Below are positions 51,481 through 63,125 of a stretch of 64,000 bases of DNA, piece by piece (the stretch's first letter is position 1; the number at the start of each line of letters is the position of its first letter). Made by a program: the position numbers and the translations under genes. A model generated the notes under the pieces. The model was given only the letters and a program-made list of their open reading frames with translations. It was not told the DNA's origin and did not search any database. The stretch comes from Cladopsammia gracilis (Eukaryota; Cnidaria; Anthozoa; Scleractinia; Dendrophylliidae), in contig JAJGOT010000318.1 in NCBI GenBank assembly GCA_022457155.1, positions 510,001 to 574,000 of the forward strand, given 5' to 3'.

Positions 51481-51625
51481 AGCGTTCAAAACAATTTTCT
51501 TAGTTTTTCGCTGAATGATGGTAAATGGCTCTAATTATATTTGGCTAACTGACAAGCAATCAGAACGGGCATAGTATCTCTTGTTATATTATTTGTAAAA
51601 GGAGATTTACTGATGGGATGTGTTG
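51481..51625. repeat. Segment A/cassette sequence right of the Polinton
   Basis: Direct continuation of the sequence that ends at 36013, equivalent to 27023-27140 and then to the branch-point/pyrimidine part of a cassette (TTTACTGATGGGATGTGTT). It is interrupted by a TIR element at 51626. Confidence 0.75.
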
Positions 51626-52420
51626 GTAGTATAGGGCACACCGGTTATGGAGGATTTTTGCGAAGAAATCTCAGCGTGCAGAGAAATACATTAACGTGGT
51701 TGACGTCATTGGCTATTGTCTTGACCTCATGAATAAAATGCGGTGAATTCTCGTTAATGTATAACCGGTTTGACAGGTTTTTGTTATTTTCGGCAGATGA
51801 TGTCATATCTATTTTGGGGAACCATGATGTTATATTTATTTTGATTGGTTGACTGGAATTAGAAAAGCGTTCATTGGCTGTCTCGTTTTCACGAAGCATT
51901 CTAGTTCGTTGCCGTATTTTTTTTAACAGCACAAAATCTTGCCTCACTGTCAAGCGTCGACTCATTTCTTATTCATAGTTAATAGAACGAACTGGTTATG
52001 AAACTCAGTCAGTCCTTTGTTATATGTTTTTGTTCTTCATTTCTTTTGTTTGTTTGCCTTGACCGTGAACAAAACACAAAAGGTATTGAAATGCATACGA
52101 GCAACTGACCAGTAGAAACATTTGGGCTCACACCTTAAACAAAACAATGTGCACGGTCACGGTTCGTTCAACATAAAACAAAGCAGCTTTGTACACTCCT
52201 TTTGAAATTTGTTGAGCTTCATAACCAGTTTGTTTTATTAACTATGATGACATCATCTGCCGAAAATAACTGAAACCTGTCAAACCGGTTATACGTTAAT
52301 GAGAATCCACCGCATATTATTCATGAGGTCAGGACAACGTCAACCGCGTTAACATATTTTTCCGCACGCTAATGAGATTCCTCCGCACAAATCCGGCGTA
52401 ACCGGTGCGCTCTATACTAC
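51626..52420. mobile_element. 795-bp non-coding element with about 190-bp TIRs
   Basis: Starts GTAGTATAGGGCACACCGG and ends CCGGTGCGCTCTATACTAC. Inverse similarity extends about 190-200 bp inward (TAACCGGTTTGACAGGTTT, TTTTCGGCAGATGATGTCAT at both sides). A further copy of the TAGTTAATAGAACGAACTGGTTATGAA phrase sits internally near 51978-52004. No transposase. The flanking TTG is present on both sides, but the duplication length is uncertain. The element splits a cassette just before its pyrimidine tract, so the exon-like stretch resumes at 52421. Confidence 0.7.
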
Positions 52421-53830
52421 TTGTGTTTCTTTTCTCAGAAAACCGACGTTCTTCAATTACTTCACATACGGTTGGAATATATGGTGGTGCAGCTGGTAGG
52501 GACCTCATGAAGACGATTTCGCATGTTCACACAGTTGAATTAGAGCTTCATTTCTACACAAAATTCTTGGAACTCTTTACCTCTTTTCTACAAGTGATAT
52601 ATTTTCTAAGGAAGGGTAGCTTGCCAATCTTTGCTAAATGATATTTCCATAAATCTTAAATGAAACAGCTAAACAGTCAATAATTGCTTGTTTCACATTG
52701 CAACAAAAATGGTTTTAGTGTAACATCTGTGGCAAATAATGTTTAATTATGTTGCCAGGGCTTTAGTGTTGTTAGAGAATTACAACAATTAATGGGAAAA
52801 GAAATTGGATACAAAATGGTAACATGAATGGAAGTTTGGGAGAATGACAAATAGTCGTGGAAACACGTTCAAAGACGAGTGTTTCCAAAGCTATTTCCAG
52901 TTCTCCCAAACGTTTTCACGTGGAAACACTGGCACTGAATAGTTTCTTTATTTCATAGTCTCGTTTATTATATTATTCGTAAAAGGAGATGAAAAATATT
53001 TATGTAAAACCACACGTCTAAATAGTTATTTACTGATGGGATGTTTCTTTTTTCAGTACTCCAAGGAACGTCTGCGTCCACTTCAGCAATGGCTCGATCG
53101 TTGCAAAATTGTATGTTCCCACCGTTGAATTAGAGCTTTATATCTAGACAAAATCCTTACAACTATTTACGTTTTTCCTACAAATGATATCTTTTAGAAC
53201 TAAGAAAAGATAGTTTGCCAGCTAAAGTTGTAGGACATTTCCATTTGTTTTGAATAAAACAGCTGAACGGTCAATTGTTGCTTTTGCAGTGCAACAAAAA
53301 TAGTTGAACTATATATTAAGACATTTTAATCTACTAGCAATATCTGTGAAGACGAATGTTTGATCGTGTATTCAGGGCTTTAGTGTTACGTTGTTGGACA
53401 ATTGCTACACATTAATGAGGGAAAAGTGGATACAATGGCTGCCCAACACTTATTAACACTATATTTTTTAATTTTATTAGAATTTTTTTTAAAGAAGTGA
53501 AATTACAGGCTGGAGTTGCTTTTGAAAAATATTGTTCAGTATTGTTCTCCATGGTGTGTAAGATAGGTGTATGCTTATGCATTTGCCTCACGATGGAGAA
53601 ATTAAAAATTGACTCCATTGTGAGACAAATGAATAAGCATTGACTTTCAGATTGGATTATATTTCCTAATTTACACAAGAATATTAGCTAATATTCCACG
53701 AAACGGGTAGTTCTGTTTTAAAAATATGTAAGTGCCTTTTTGTGAGTTATTTAACATCGGTAACTTGTTTTTCCCTTTCTTTAGTTTGACTGGGACTGAT
53801 AGAAAAGGTGAGCTATTATGTTGTTCGGTA
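52421..53830. repeat. Cassette repeat block 4 (most diverged)
   Basis: Exon-like stretches after TTTCTCAG (52438 on) and after TTTTTTCAG (53057 on; SKERLRPLQQWLDRCKIVCSHR-like, the best preserved type-2 reading). Foldbacks lie at 52833-52915 and 53572-53639. AATAAA is near 53252. Same order as in the other blocks but with more differences. Confidence 0.65.
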
Positions 53831-53860
53831 GAGTGCCAATCTTCAGAATGCAGTCACTCT

Positions 53861-54085
53861 GTTACGGAGGCTTTTATCGCACTCTCTATAGACTGCAAGA
53901 CTGTCCGTACTCTGTTACAGAGGCTTTTCTCACTCTCTCTATAGACTGCAAGACAGTCTGTACTCTGTTACAGAGGCTTTTCTCGCACTCTCTATAGACT
54001 GCAAGACAGTCTGTACTCTGTTACAGAGGCTTTTCTCACTCTCTCTATAGACTGCAAGACAGTCTGTACTCTGTCACAGAGGCTT
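53861..54085. repeat. 53-bp tandem repeat, about 4 units
   Basis: Units of TCTGTTACAGAGGCTTTTCTC.. ending ..ATAGACTGCAAGACAGTCTGTAC. Each contains an internal foldback (GACTGCAAGACAGTC). Units 2-4 are nearly identical; the first is diverged. Confidence 0.85.
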
Positions 54086-54151
54086 CACTTCCTGCTCATC
54101 GCCCTTTCGCTAATCGCTCTTTGAAAGCGGGCGGGTAAACCAGGGGTTTAA

Positions 54152-54874
54152 GGTTACAGTGTACCTTCGGGGGTGTCTCCAGTATAACAGCTCTAGCGTC
54201 TTAAGATTACACTTAATATACCTAAACCCAGATATCAAATTAAAGCTTATAGAGCTGGCTATCTAAATATGGAAACCATTTGGTAATAAAATGAATTGTC
54301 GAATTTTTTACGACGTCTAAATTCGAACGTCCGAATCAGCTTTAAAACGCTATAACTCAAAGCGATTATTATATTTTGCTAATTTGATTTGTTCTCGGGT
54401 TTCCGGACACGAAGCGCTAAAAAAAACGTGTCGGCGATTTTCCATATTCAATTGCAGTGAAAACTTACAGAATATTTTCGAAAAAGGGGATAAAAAAATT
54501 GGAATGATCGCACGGAAATGCCTCTTGACGAAAAATTTTTCGGAATTAAGAAATTTGCCGACACTTTTTTGTTGATTATATGTTAGCCTAGCTTCTGTTC
54601 AAATTTGAGGAAAATCGAACAAATTCCCTTTGAGTTGTAGCTCGTTAAAGTGTCCCCAACAAGCGAAAAATTAACTTTGAGAAAACGGCGCTTAAAAAAA
54701 CATATCGCTTAATAAACAAACTCCGCCCACAAAAGTTATACCGTCATTTCTCCGTCAATTTTCACTATTTTTCGATACTTTTTTTTTTTGGATGAAAGTT
54801 CATTCTTTAAACTTTATTTTAACGCCAAAAAAAAATTTTTCAATAAATTTTCGATCTGAAGGTACACTGTAACC
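54152..54874 (-). mobile_element. piggyBac-like MITE, copy 2 (opposite orientation)
   Basis: 723 bp with ends GGTTACAGTGTACCTTC and GAAGGTACACTGTAACC, flanked by TTAA at 54148-54151 and 54875-54878. It aligns along its whole length with the inverse of 11587-12305, with short runs differing in A/T count. No transposase. Confidence 0.85.
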
Positions 54875-54878
54875 TTAA

Positions 54879-56109
54879 TGGAGGATCATATAGCGTATTT
54901 CTATCTTTTCCGTCTGTCGACAAAATCCTGATGTAACCATTCAAATGAAACGTTTTTACCAATTCTTTTTTTTTTAAATATTACAAAATTCGGAAGTTTG
55001 GTATGTTATATCAGTTTTTATCTTTGGTGAAAACAACCGATGAGAAACTGGTAAAAGGGGTAGCGAGGTCCGTGTCCTTCGCAATTATTGTAACTTTTCA
55101 TAAATTACTTCATCACTGTCCCAGCTGCATGTTCAAAGTTAATGTTCTTATTTGTACTTTTACTTATTTTCTTATCTCATTTATTTTTTGAAGTATCAGC
55201 AACGTGAGACCTGCGCACAGCAGTAACGGATGTGAAGATTTCCAAACCACGAGACCCCCCGCGTTGTATCACATGACCACAATACTCTTCAACACAATTG
55301 CGGTCTTTATCAGGCTTTTTTTTAAATAAATAGTATTCGATTAATGAGGAACATTTTAAACCTGCCATATATCTTAAAGTTACAATTCATCATTCTCATT
55401 ATCGTCGTTCGCGGGAGAACAGACGCGATGTTTTATCAGTGTTAAGATAAATTTTGTTTTCCTGCTCAAGCACAGTTCCGAAACAGTAGAAGAAATTTCG
55501 GCCACGCAAAATTGCCTCAGAACCAACCTCGTCCCCAGGGTATCTCTTCTTCCCGTGCCCTGGAGCGAGAGAGGGGGACGGGAAGGGGAGGACACTGGGA
55601 ACGAGGTTGCCTCAGAACGGTGCTCGGTTAAAGGGACAATGTAACAAGGATTTTGTTGAGTTTTCATCACAACTGCACTAAACATTAACAAAGTACCTTT
55701 GCTTACAAATGAAATTGGTCTTAGAACATGAAAACGAAAATATAAAGTGGTTTCTTGCAGGAAGTGCCAAGAAGAATCAGTTTTCAGCGATTTTTCCAAG
55801 ACACACGGGGGGGCGGGGTTCAACTTGCAATCCATTCCCATCCAGGCTATCCGCAGCCAAAGACAAAAAATACTAGTACACTCACAGAAACTCACAGGGG
55901 GGTTGGGAGTTGGGAATAAGGGGGTGGGGCTGAAATGCTTCTCGTCCCGAAGAAAATGGGGTTCAAAATGACCATGTGTCAACAATATTGTCGCCAATTG
56001 TAGTTTCTGTGCACTCAACAGTGATTGTTCACAAAATTAGACCATTATTTTTACGGTTACTAGTATTACAAATATGTTTATTGGCTTTTCAAAGTCCAAC
56101 TAAATATAG
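54879..56109. other. No gene recognised
   Basis: Low-complexity and repeat-like sequence. 55500-55610 resembles a Pro/Ser-coding dispersed repeat (CTCTTCTTCCCGTGCCCTGG..). A 212-codon minus frame at 55380-56018 crosses several unrelated repeat pieces and shows no protein-family feature. G-runs lie at 55809-55817 and 55897-55930. Confidence 0.4.
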
Positions 56110-56600
56110 GCGACATTGTCCTTTTAAGTAAGCCTGCCGGATTGCTGTCGGAAATACGAGTACTCAACCATCAATTAAATAGAGTAAGCGAATATAAGTA
56201 TTTAGGAGTAGTTTTTGACGACAGTCTTTCATGGAAGGCTCCAGACAAATTAAACGTCTCATATCTAAGTGGGGAAAAAGAGTAGGAATATTAATGTTTG
56301 GCAGAAATGGAAAATGCCTCAGCACCTATGCCGCTGAGACATTATACAAGTCCCGAATAGTAACAGTTTTCGATTACTGCGACTTTGTGTGGGCCCGCTG
56401 CAAAAAGAAGGAGACATTGATCGTATGAAACACTTGCAGATGCTGCCAAAATTGTTGCCAAAAAGACTCTAGCGACGCTACATTACAATCTTTTAAATGG
56501 GAAACGTAAGAATGTCGAAGACACAAACACCTTAAATTAGCTAAGAAATGTTTTAACAAAAAGGTCTCGTAGTTTTTAGCAAACTATTTTGACTTTAATA
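56110..56600 (+). pseudogene. Second LINE family, reverse-transcriptase C-terminal scrap
   Basis: Plus-strand readings in shifting frames give VSEYKYLGVVFDDSLSW and then YKSRIVTVFDYCDFVWARC, the typical end of reverse-transcriptase domains in Jockey/RTE/CR1-type LINEs. At least two frameshifts and stops are present. No ends are recognised. Confidence 0.65.
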
Positions 56601-58485
56601 GGGAAGTAGTTCCAAGGCAAACTCGCCAGAGTGATTTTTTATGCTATCCTGCCGCCACAACTGTTACCCTTTTAAAACCAGCAAAAACAGGTACCAAGGA
56701 ACACTTTTATCTTTCAAACAAAATACGACAGGGGTGTATTTTTCAATTAATGTACATAGTACTCATTTCACCAGACCCCATAACATATATGTAATCTTAG
56801 CATATGTATTGCGTTAGTTATACATAGTTGGTCGCTATGCGTTAGCCACGCAAGGCTCATTTTTTTATCTTTTTACAAATTTTATCATTTTCATTGTTTC
56901 GAAAACCAGGAGGTTTTTAATTAAAGGTTGGGGGTGTCACGAGAGAAAAAGGCGCATTTTGTCTAAGATTTGAAAAGTTCAACTAAAGCTTCCAACGTGA
57001 CAACAATTTTTGACATTAGCATTTCAAAAGAACAAAGCCTCCTGGTTTCGACTGAATCGTGTTTGTTTTACTTGACATGTGTTTACTTTTGTACACGAGC
57101 AAGAATCGATATTTTTTCTGACATTGTCTTAAACCACGGTCTTAAACAAGTTCGGGTCAGTGTAAAATGGGTTTGGTAAATTTAAAGCTGCTTCGTAGCG
57201 TTGATATTTATGTCTTTAAATCTTTTTCATTTAAAGATATTTTTTATTGAAATAAACTTAGGTCAAGACAGTTGTATTCTTAATAGGGGTTTCTCTGTGA
57301 AAATTGAACAATGAAGGGTTTTTGTTCTTAATATTTTGTTTGCATTCATTTATCGTAAAAGAAAAACATAGCAAAGAATACGAAAAACTATTTTGATTTA
57401 TCGTGTTTCAGTTTTTTAAAGCAAGTTCTTTACAACATTTACTTTATTTGTCATCTTGCTTTGAAACATTTTTATTTAACAACGCTTTAAACATGTATAT
57501 TTGATGGTATAAAAATTGACGTTTCACAATTTTTTCCTCCGTCTTTTGTAATGAATAGTCAAGATATGTTTTACAAGTGTCAATATGTGAAATAAACGTA
57601 AAGTGAGAGAGAATTTTGTAATAGAGGGATTTTCGTATGACATTGAAAAGATTTCCCGTTCGCGATTTGTTTCATCCGCCAGGAGTCGAAAAGGATCAAA
57701 TAAGCTTTCTTTACTCTGCTAAAAATATCCCTTATATGGAAAAATGCTTTTTCGATTGACCTATCAGAATTGTGCAAATCGAGTGACGTCAAAGAAAATA
57801 TCTACTTTTTAGCTCACAATCCGTTCGCTTTGCGTGTTCGGTAAACCAATCAAAAGACGTGCACGTGTACCTCAGTTCGCTAAACCAATCAAATTATTTC
57901 CTTCCAGTTCGTTGGTTGTTTTGGTTCTGTTCACGCAATCATTTTAAGGTCATACAAAAATCGCTCTTAAGTCCTCTCGCTAAAATAGCATATTTTTGTA
58001 TGTAATGAAGGTGTTATCTGCTTACGAAATAAATAATGCTTTTATGTAATGTGAATCAGTGTGTTTTTATGTGTTGATTTGACCAGAGTATCAGCCCTTC
58101 CTTGCATGGGAAGAGACATGAAAAGAAGGAATTTATTGGATGTTTGCCGCGAAAAAAAGAAAACAATAGAAGCCTCGCTCCCGTGCAAACCAAAACAATA
58201 ACAGAGGCGCGTGAAGCATAATGGACAATACTGGGTCTTTAAATACATCACAATTATGTTATCTAACAATAAGAATTTAATACAAATAACAAAGAAAAAA
58301 GAAACAAAAATGGTATTAGTGCAGGTGATAAAGGCAGGGACTGTTTCTTGTTAGCTTTTCACAAAGCTTCTTAGCGGGCCACTCGTCTACCCAGGGTCAT
58401 ACTCCCAGGCGGCCTACCTTTTTAGCACCCGGGTCACCCACTCTCCATGTAAACAGCCCCTAAGGTTAGCAACTTGTCAATTTTG
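56601..58485. other. No gene recognised
   Basis: AT-rich sequence. The only regularities are scattered short frames below 80 codons and a GTTCGCTAAACCAATCAA-type duplicated phrase near 57830-57890. I cannot support any feature. Confidence 0.4.
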
Positions 58486-58870
58486 TCATTTATTTATCGG
58501 CAAGTAGACCTTGAGGCTTGAGTAATAAACCAGCTTTCCAAAGCAACACTGACTGAAGGCAATATGGGGTAGCCTGTGTACAGCCGCACCCTCCAATTTT
58601 TTTGTGAGGGGAGGGGACGGCTGTACACAGGCTAATATGGGGCGGCTCCAAAATAAATGAAAGATAGATTTCGGATTTTCCAGGCAAAAAGAGCACAAAT
58701 CGTTGTCTTTTTTCCAATCTTGTTCAGAAACATAGTAGCGATTCGATCCGATTCTATGATGGATAAGCTTGAATTGGAAGTTCCAAGTTTGTAGTTTTGG
58801 GTCGGGTGCAAACGAAGGGTTTTATACATAAATATTATAAATATTTTTAGCCAATGGATGGTTTCTGGCT
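58486..58870 (-). pseudogene. LINE zinc-knuckle scrap split by a 65-bp MITE
   Basis: The minus-strand reading contains CSFCLENPKSIFHLFW, a LINE ORF2 C-terminal zinc knuckle, in one of three shifting frames. Reading resumes after the MITE with FSQCCFGKLVYYSS. Decayed, with no ends visible. Confidence 0.6.
58570..58634. mobile_element. 65-bp palindromic MITE with 8-bp duplication (hAT-like)
   Basis: TAGCCTGTGTACAGCCG at 58570-58586 is the exact inverse of 58618-58634. Both sides carry ATATGGGG (58562-58569 and 58635-58642), an 8-bp target duplication as made by hAT transposases. It is among the smallest possible TIR elements. Confidence 0.85.
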
Positions 58871-59256
58871 TTCTCAGTCTTTGTTATTCCTACTTGTTTG
58901 AAAATAACCGTAAAGTTCCGAAAATTGCGAACTCCCCGAAAGTAATGTCAAAATTTTGTGGCTGATTATAAATCCCGAAAGAAGCAAGACCGGACCCGAA
59001 AGTGACGAGAACTGTTAGTTTTTTTTATTATACACGACACAATCCAGACAAGCGGAGCCCACCCATGTGGCAGCAATATGAAACTGCACCAGCTAATTTC
59101 ACCTCATTTTCAACAGCAATTATTGTTGCGAATTTCTGCAGTCTGTAGGGATTGTATGAATAAGTTCTACGCTCTACATGCCTTATACTTTTCTGATTTT
59201 CTGTTTGAAGTTTAAAGTGTTTAAATTAAGAAAACTTTTTTTCCTTCTGCTGTCCT

Positions 59257-61016
59257 TACGCAAACACACTGCACTAAGAGATCAGTTCCTGAAGTTCTTT
59301 GGTCATTCCTGGCCAAAAGAATGCTTCTCGGGATCTTCATAAGCACGTGGGTACACTCAAATTAGTTGCATGAAGCTTCTTCCTGAGTCATTATCTCATA
59401 TACAGAACAGTATCACGCGATCGCCTAACAAACGAATGTTTAAAATTATCTCTTTCGCACTTATTTATATATTCACCTTTTCTTTCTGTCATTTTCTACT
59501 CGATAATGATGTCAGAGACATCGAAACGTCGTATCGCGTTAATTTTTGTATTTCTACTAAAATTAAAGAAACAAGGAACGGAGTACTTTATTGTTTACAG
59601 GTAGATGGGCCTAGCGAAGGGCGTATGGCAGAAGAGTGACGGTTGAGTCATACCACAAACCACTACCATCAATCCTCAAAAATAGTCTCCTTGATACACC
59701 AAAGCGCTTCAACGAATACTTCTTCGACTGCAGCGGTAGTTTGAGATTGTCTAATAACGCGTGATCGAAAAACGAAATATGTGCACGGTTGTAGTACTTT
59801 TAACATAATTTGTAGCTCCTTTGTTATCGCAATTGAAGTCTGCAAGGTTTCGTAAATATAACCAGTCCCTCGACTATGTCTATCAGAAGGGAACCCAGAT
59901 TTTCATGGCATTACCGCACATGGATACTAGAAACGAAGGAGAACGAAGAAGAGGTCTTCTCTCTTTGTGATACCAGATCCCTGACAGAAATGGAAGCTGA
60001 ATATAAGTTACCGGTAACGTGTTACACTACCTCCCAGTAAAGGATGCAACGCTGAGTGTAAGATTCAAGCCTCCATTGCAAGATGAAGAGGGACTCAAGC
60101 TGCTGGCGGACAGGTTGGCCAGACTCGGCAAAGAGGTAATACCATCGGGGTCGGGATTCGTGACAACTTCATCTTCAGAGAGCATGAAAAAATGACTCCG
60201 ATAAGAAGCTTCATGCAAGTTAAACTTTGGGTGTACACGCGTGCTTGAGAGGAGCTAGACTTTCTAAAAGTCCGTTTTTCGTTTTTTGTTTTTGGTGGTC
60301 GGGTGGAGAAACTCGCGACGTCGTCGCTCGCTATCGCGACTTCGTCGCTCGCTTTTCGCGACTTCGTCGCGCTCTCAGGGGCTTCGCAGTCGACTTGTGG
60401 CAAGTCTAGAGAGGAGCCTGAAAAGCATTCTTTTGGCCAGGAATGATCAAAGAAATTCAGGAACTGATCTCGAGCTCTAAGTGCAGTGTGTGTGCGTAAG
60501 AACAGCAGAAGAAAAACGTCACATGGCGACGCACGGGATCCCGGACCGGTTTGATCAGTGATAATGGCCCCCAGTTCAGCTCTGGGGAGTTTCGGACATT
60601 CGCAAGACAGTTCATGTCTGAACATCTCTAATCAAATAGTAAGTCTGAAAACGCAGATCAAGACAGTAGTCAGAGCGTATCATGCGGATCAGATCCCTAC
60701 CTTGCTTTCCTTGACTTTAGAACTGAATACACCCACAGAAGGGATGATAACCTCACCGGCCCAACGGCTGCTACCATCATCAAGCAGACTTTAAAAGCCA
60801 AGAGATGCATACCACACGGCTTAAGAAGGAGAGGCAGACTCTCTAGGACAACCGAGGTGTTTAAGAATTCAAACCACGTAGAAAGGGAGACACTGTCCGT
60901 ATCAAACCAGTCCTGCATAGCTAGAAGAAAATGTATCAAGGCCACTGTCGTCGGAGAGGCCGGCGTGCGGTCCTACAAAGCTAGTGTCGACCGAGAATGG
61001 CAGAATATACAGTAGA
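59257..61016 (+). pseudogene. Ty3/gypsy-like integrase remnant, rearranged
   Basis: Plus strand at 60557-60630 reads SDNGPQFSSGEFRTFARQF, the second-aspartate region of a Ty3/gypsy integrase. Near 60687-60730 it reads DPYLAFLDFRTEY, the usual integrase tail. Upstream, 60417-60500 holds the preceding zinc-binding region. The inverse of that same 80-bp piece lies at 59257-59343, so the copy is rearranged around 59.3-60.4 kb. The sequence between (59345-60400) contains a reading TLSVRFKPPLQDEEGLKLL near 60050 that I do not recognise. No LTRs are identified. Confidence 0.6.
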
Positions 61017-62074
61017 CATCGACGTCGCATGAACTGGTCATATTGTTAAATGTTAATAGCTTAGAAGTATAAAAATGTTGTAACAGGTGCTCTTCTAGTA
61101 AAGTTCAAAAGGTTTGTTAAGAGCTCCAGCTCCACAAGTAATAAGCTTTATAACATAAACGCTATTGTAACACGGTTATTGGGTTATTGTTCGGCCTGCT
61201 TTCTGTCGTGAAGGAAGCGCTGAGGGAAACTTTAATCGACACGCTGCTGCGAGGAACGGATAAACAAAACGGCGACCGACAATAGGTACAGTTCAGGTCG
61301 AGGCAGCCGGACGATTGGGGAAGATCTCCTGAGAAGCAAATGGTACAGCAGGTGTGCAAGCTTGTGTCGTGCTTGAAAGTGCTCTTGTCGGGAGGCATGC
61401 TAGCTCCGGTGAAACTGCAGCGCTCACTACAACAGGCGGGCTTACAGTGTTTGTAACTGCAGCAATCGATTCGAGAGGTGTTCTTGCAATATTTTTATGT
61501 ACTGCAGCTCTCATTGCAAGAGACGTGCTTCCAGTGTTCTTAACTGCATAGGAAACATCGTTGAGCCCCGCGGAGGTGTGCTTGCCGTGCGTGTTCGTTT
61601 GTGCAGCGCTCGTTCCGGCGTTGATTGCAATTGTTGGCAGTGAAAAGGGGTGTTTGTAAAATCCAGAACACCCCGGAACACCCCCGGAACACCCTCGGAA
61701 CCTAACCGGAACACCCTGGAACACACTAAAAATAAAAATAAATCTCTCCTACGCAGCCGTTATTAGTGTTGTCACGCAACGCTCCTGATCCTGCACAAAA
61801 AACGGCTGCGTAAGAGACTACGCGAACGCTGGACGATGCATAAAAAACAATGGGGTTTGTGTCTGTCGCTGCTCCCCACAATCTAAACGCCTGGAACAGG
61901 CTAGCAATCCCACAGACCAGCATCCAGTTAACCAGTGTCCCGCTCATACATCTTCTTACGTCTGCACAGATCAGCGCTGAGACTCACTACCCTGGATACC
62001 GAACCCGGAGAGAGGGGGAGTGGGGGTACTTGGGTAATCAGGGTACGCTGAGACTGAAACGGCCATAAAGAACT
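61017..62074. repeat. Unassigned stretch with GGAACACCC tandem motif
   Basis: No gene supported. At 61665-61726 a motif of about 10-12 bp, CCCGGAACACC, repeats six times with variation. The minus-strand frame of 143 codons (61293-61724) runs into it and gains a Gly/Val/Pro repeat. A second short region of Ala/Thr/Ser-rich coding potential (61330-61630) shows no known family. Confidence 0.45.
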
Positions 62075-62951
62075 GGGGCCGGATTCACGAAATCCTACCT
62101 AAGATATATCTTAAGATATAACTTAAGAGAAAATGTAGGAGCTTCCTAAGATATGTCCTAAGTGCTAGTCACGAACGATATCTTATGACCATCCAAAGGT
62201 AAGCGTAACTTAGCAGTCTCCTAAGTTTAATGGTCGCGGGCAGTTATCGATTAGTAAAAGTAAACCAATCAGAGATAGTTTATACGGCGCGCTCTTATGA
62301 ATAATAAGTTATGAAAATTACATGGATGAACGTTTTGTATTGTGTAAATTGTTGTTAGTATACGATGACAATACAATAACTTTTATTTCATCTCGAATTT
62401 GGGATAGCAAAACTGATCTTCGTTCATGGTCAGCAGCGAAAGCAACCAACAAATCCATCATCATTTTAATAGGGTCTACTTCGATAGTCCTTGTACAAGG
62501 GCTTATTTTCACGGCGAAAAACGGAAATATAACTCTGCAATGAGAAAGAAATGTGGAACCCGTTAATGACACGAAGGCCTATATGTAACTAACCGTGTTG
62601 TTTGACATTACTAGAAAATATTTAATTTTTCTTAGGAAAGCAATATAATGCTTTAAAATGTCTATCTAATCGGTAGCTATTGTGATACACAATAATCACG
62701 CTGAAAATCGACGTTAAACTCGTCAACAATCGAATTTAGTCCCCGTCAAGACATGCTTTAATAAGTTAGGAGGTCAATTTTGACCTCCTAAGTTTAGGAG
62801 AAAAATTAAGACATATCTTAAGTTAGGAGGTCTTCGTGAATACTAGATAAGACATGTCTTAAAATAGGAGGTCTTCGTGAATACCAGTTATCTCCTAAGT
62901 TATATCTCAGGAGGCTCTTTGAACTTAGGATGCTTTCGTGAATACGGCCCC
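62075..62951. mobile_element. 877-bp foldback element with GGGGCCG ends
   Basis: Left end GGGGCCGGATTCACGAAA, right end inverse (TTTCGTGAATACGGCCCC). Subterminal arms are full of variants of CCTAAG(ATAT)CTTAAG on the left and of CCTAAG/CTTAGGAGG on the right, with TTCGTGAATAC repeated three times inside the right arm (near 62832, 62873, 62935). It contains no transposase. Superfamily unclear. Confidence 0.65.
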
Positions 62952-63125
62952 TGGTTGACAAATATCGTCCTATAAGACAAAGGACCGTCCGAAGTGAAAC
63001 CACTAAAGAAAAGGCATGGGCTTTACGCTTAACTACCACTATCATTTTATCGTACGGTAAATCACCCAGACTGCGCAAAAGTCATGTCTTTTCGATGTCT
63101 TTGGTACCTTAATGTCATAACAGCG

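Noticed and set aside
51645..51965. 106-codon minus-strand frame next to the Polinton
   Set aside because: It lies inside the TIR of a non-coding element and does not match any Polinton gene.
53861..54085. CRISPR-like array
   Set aside because: Units are contiguous 53-bp tandem repeats without unique spacers, and the context is eukaryotic.
55380..56018. 212-codon minus-strand frame
   Set aside because: It crosses unrelated repeat pieces and G-rich runs, shows no domain, and has irregular composition.
61293..61724. 143-codon minus-strand Ala/Ser/Thr-rich frame
   Set aside because: It begins in the GGAACACCC tandem repeat and shows no recognisable domain.
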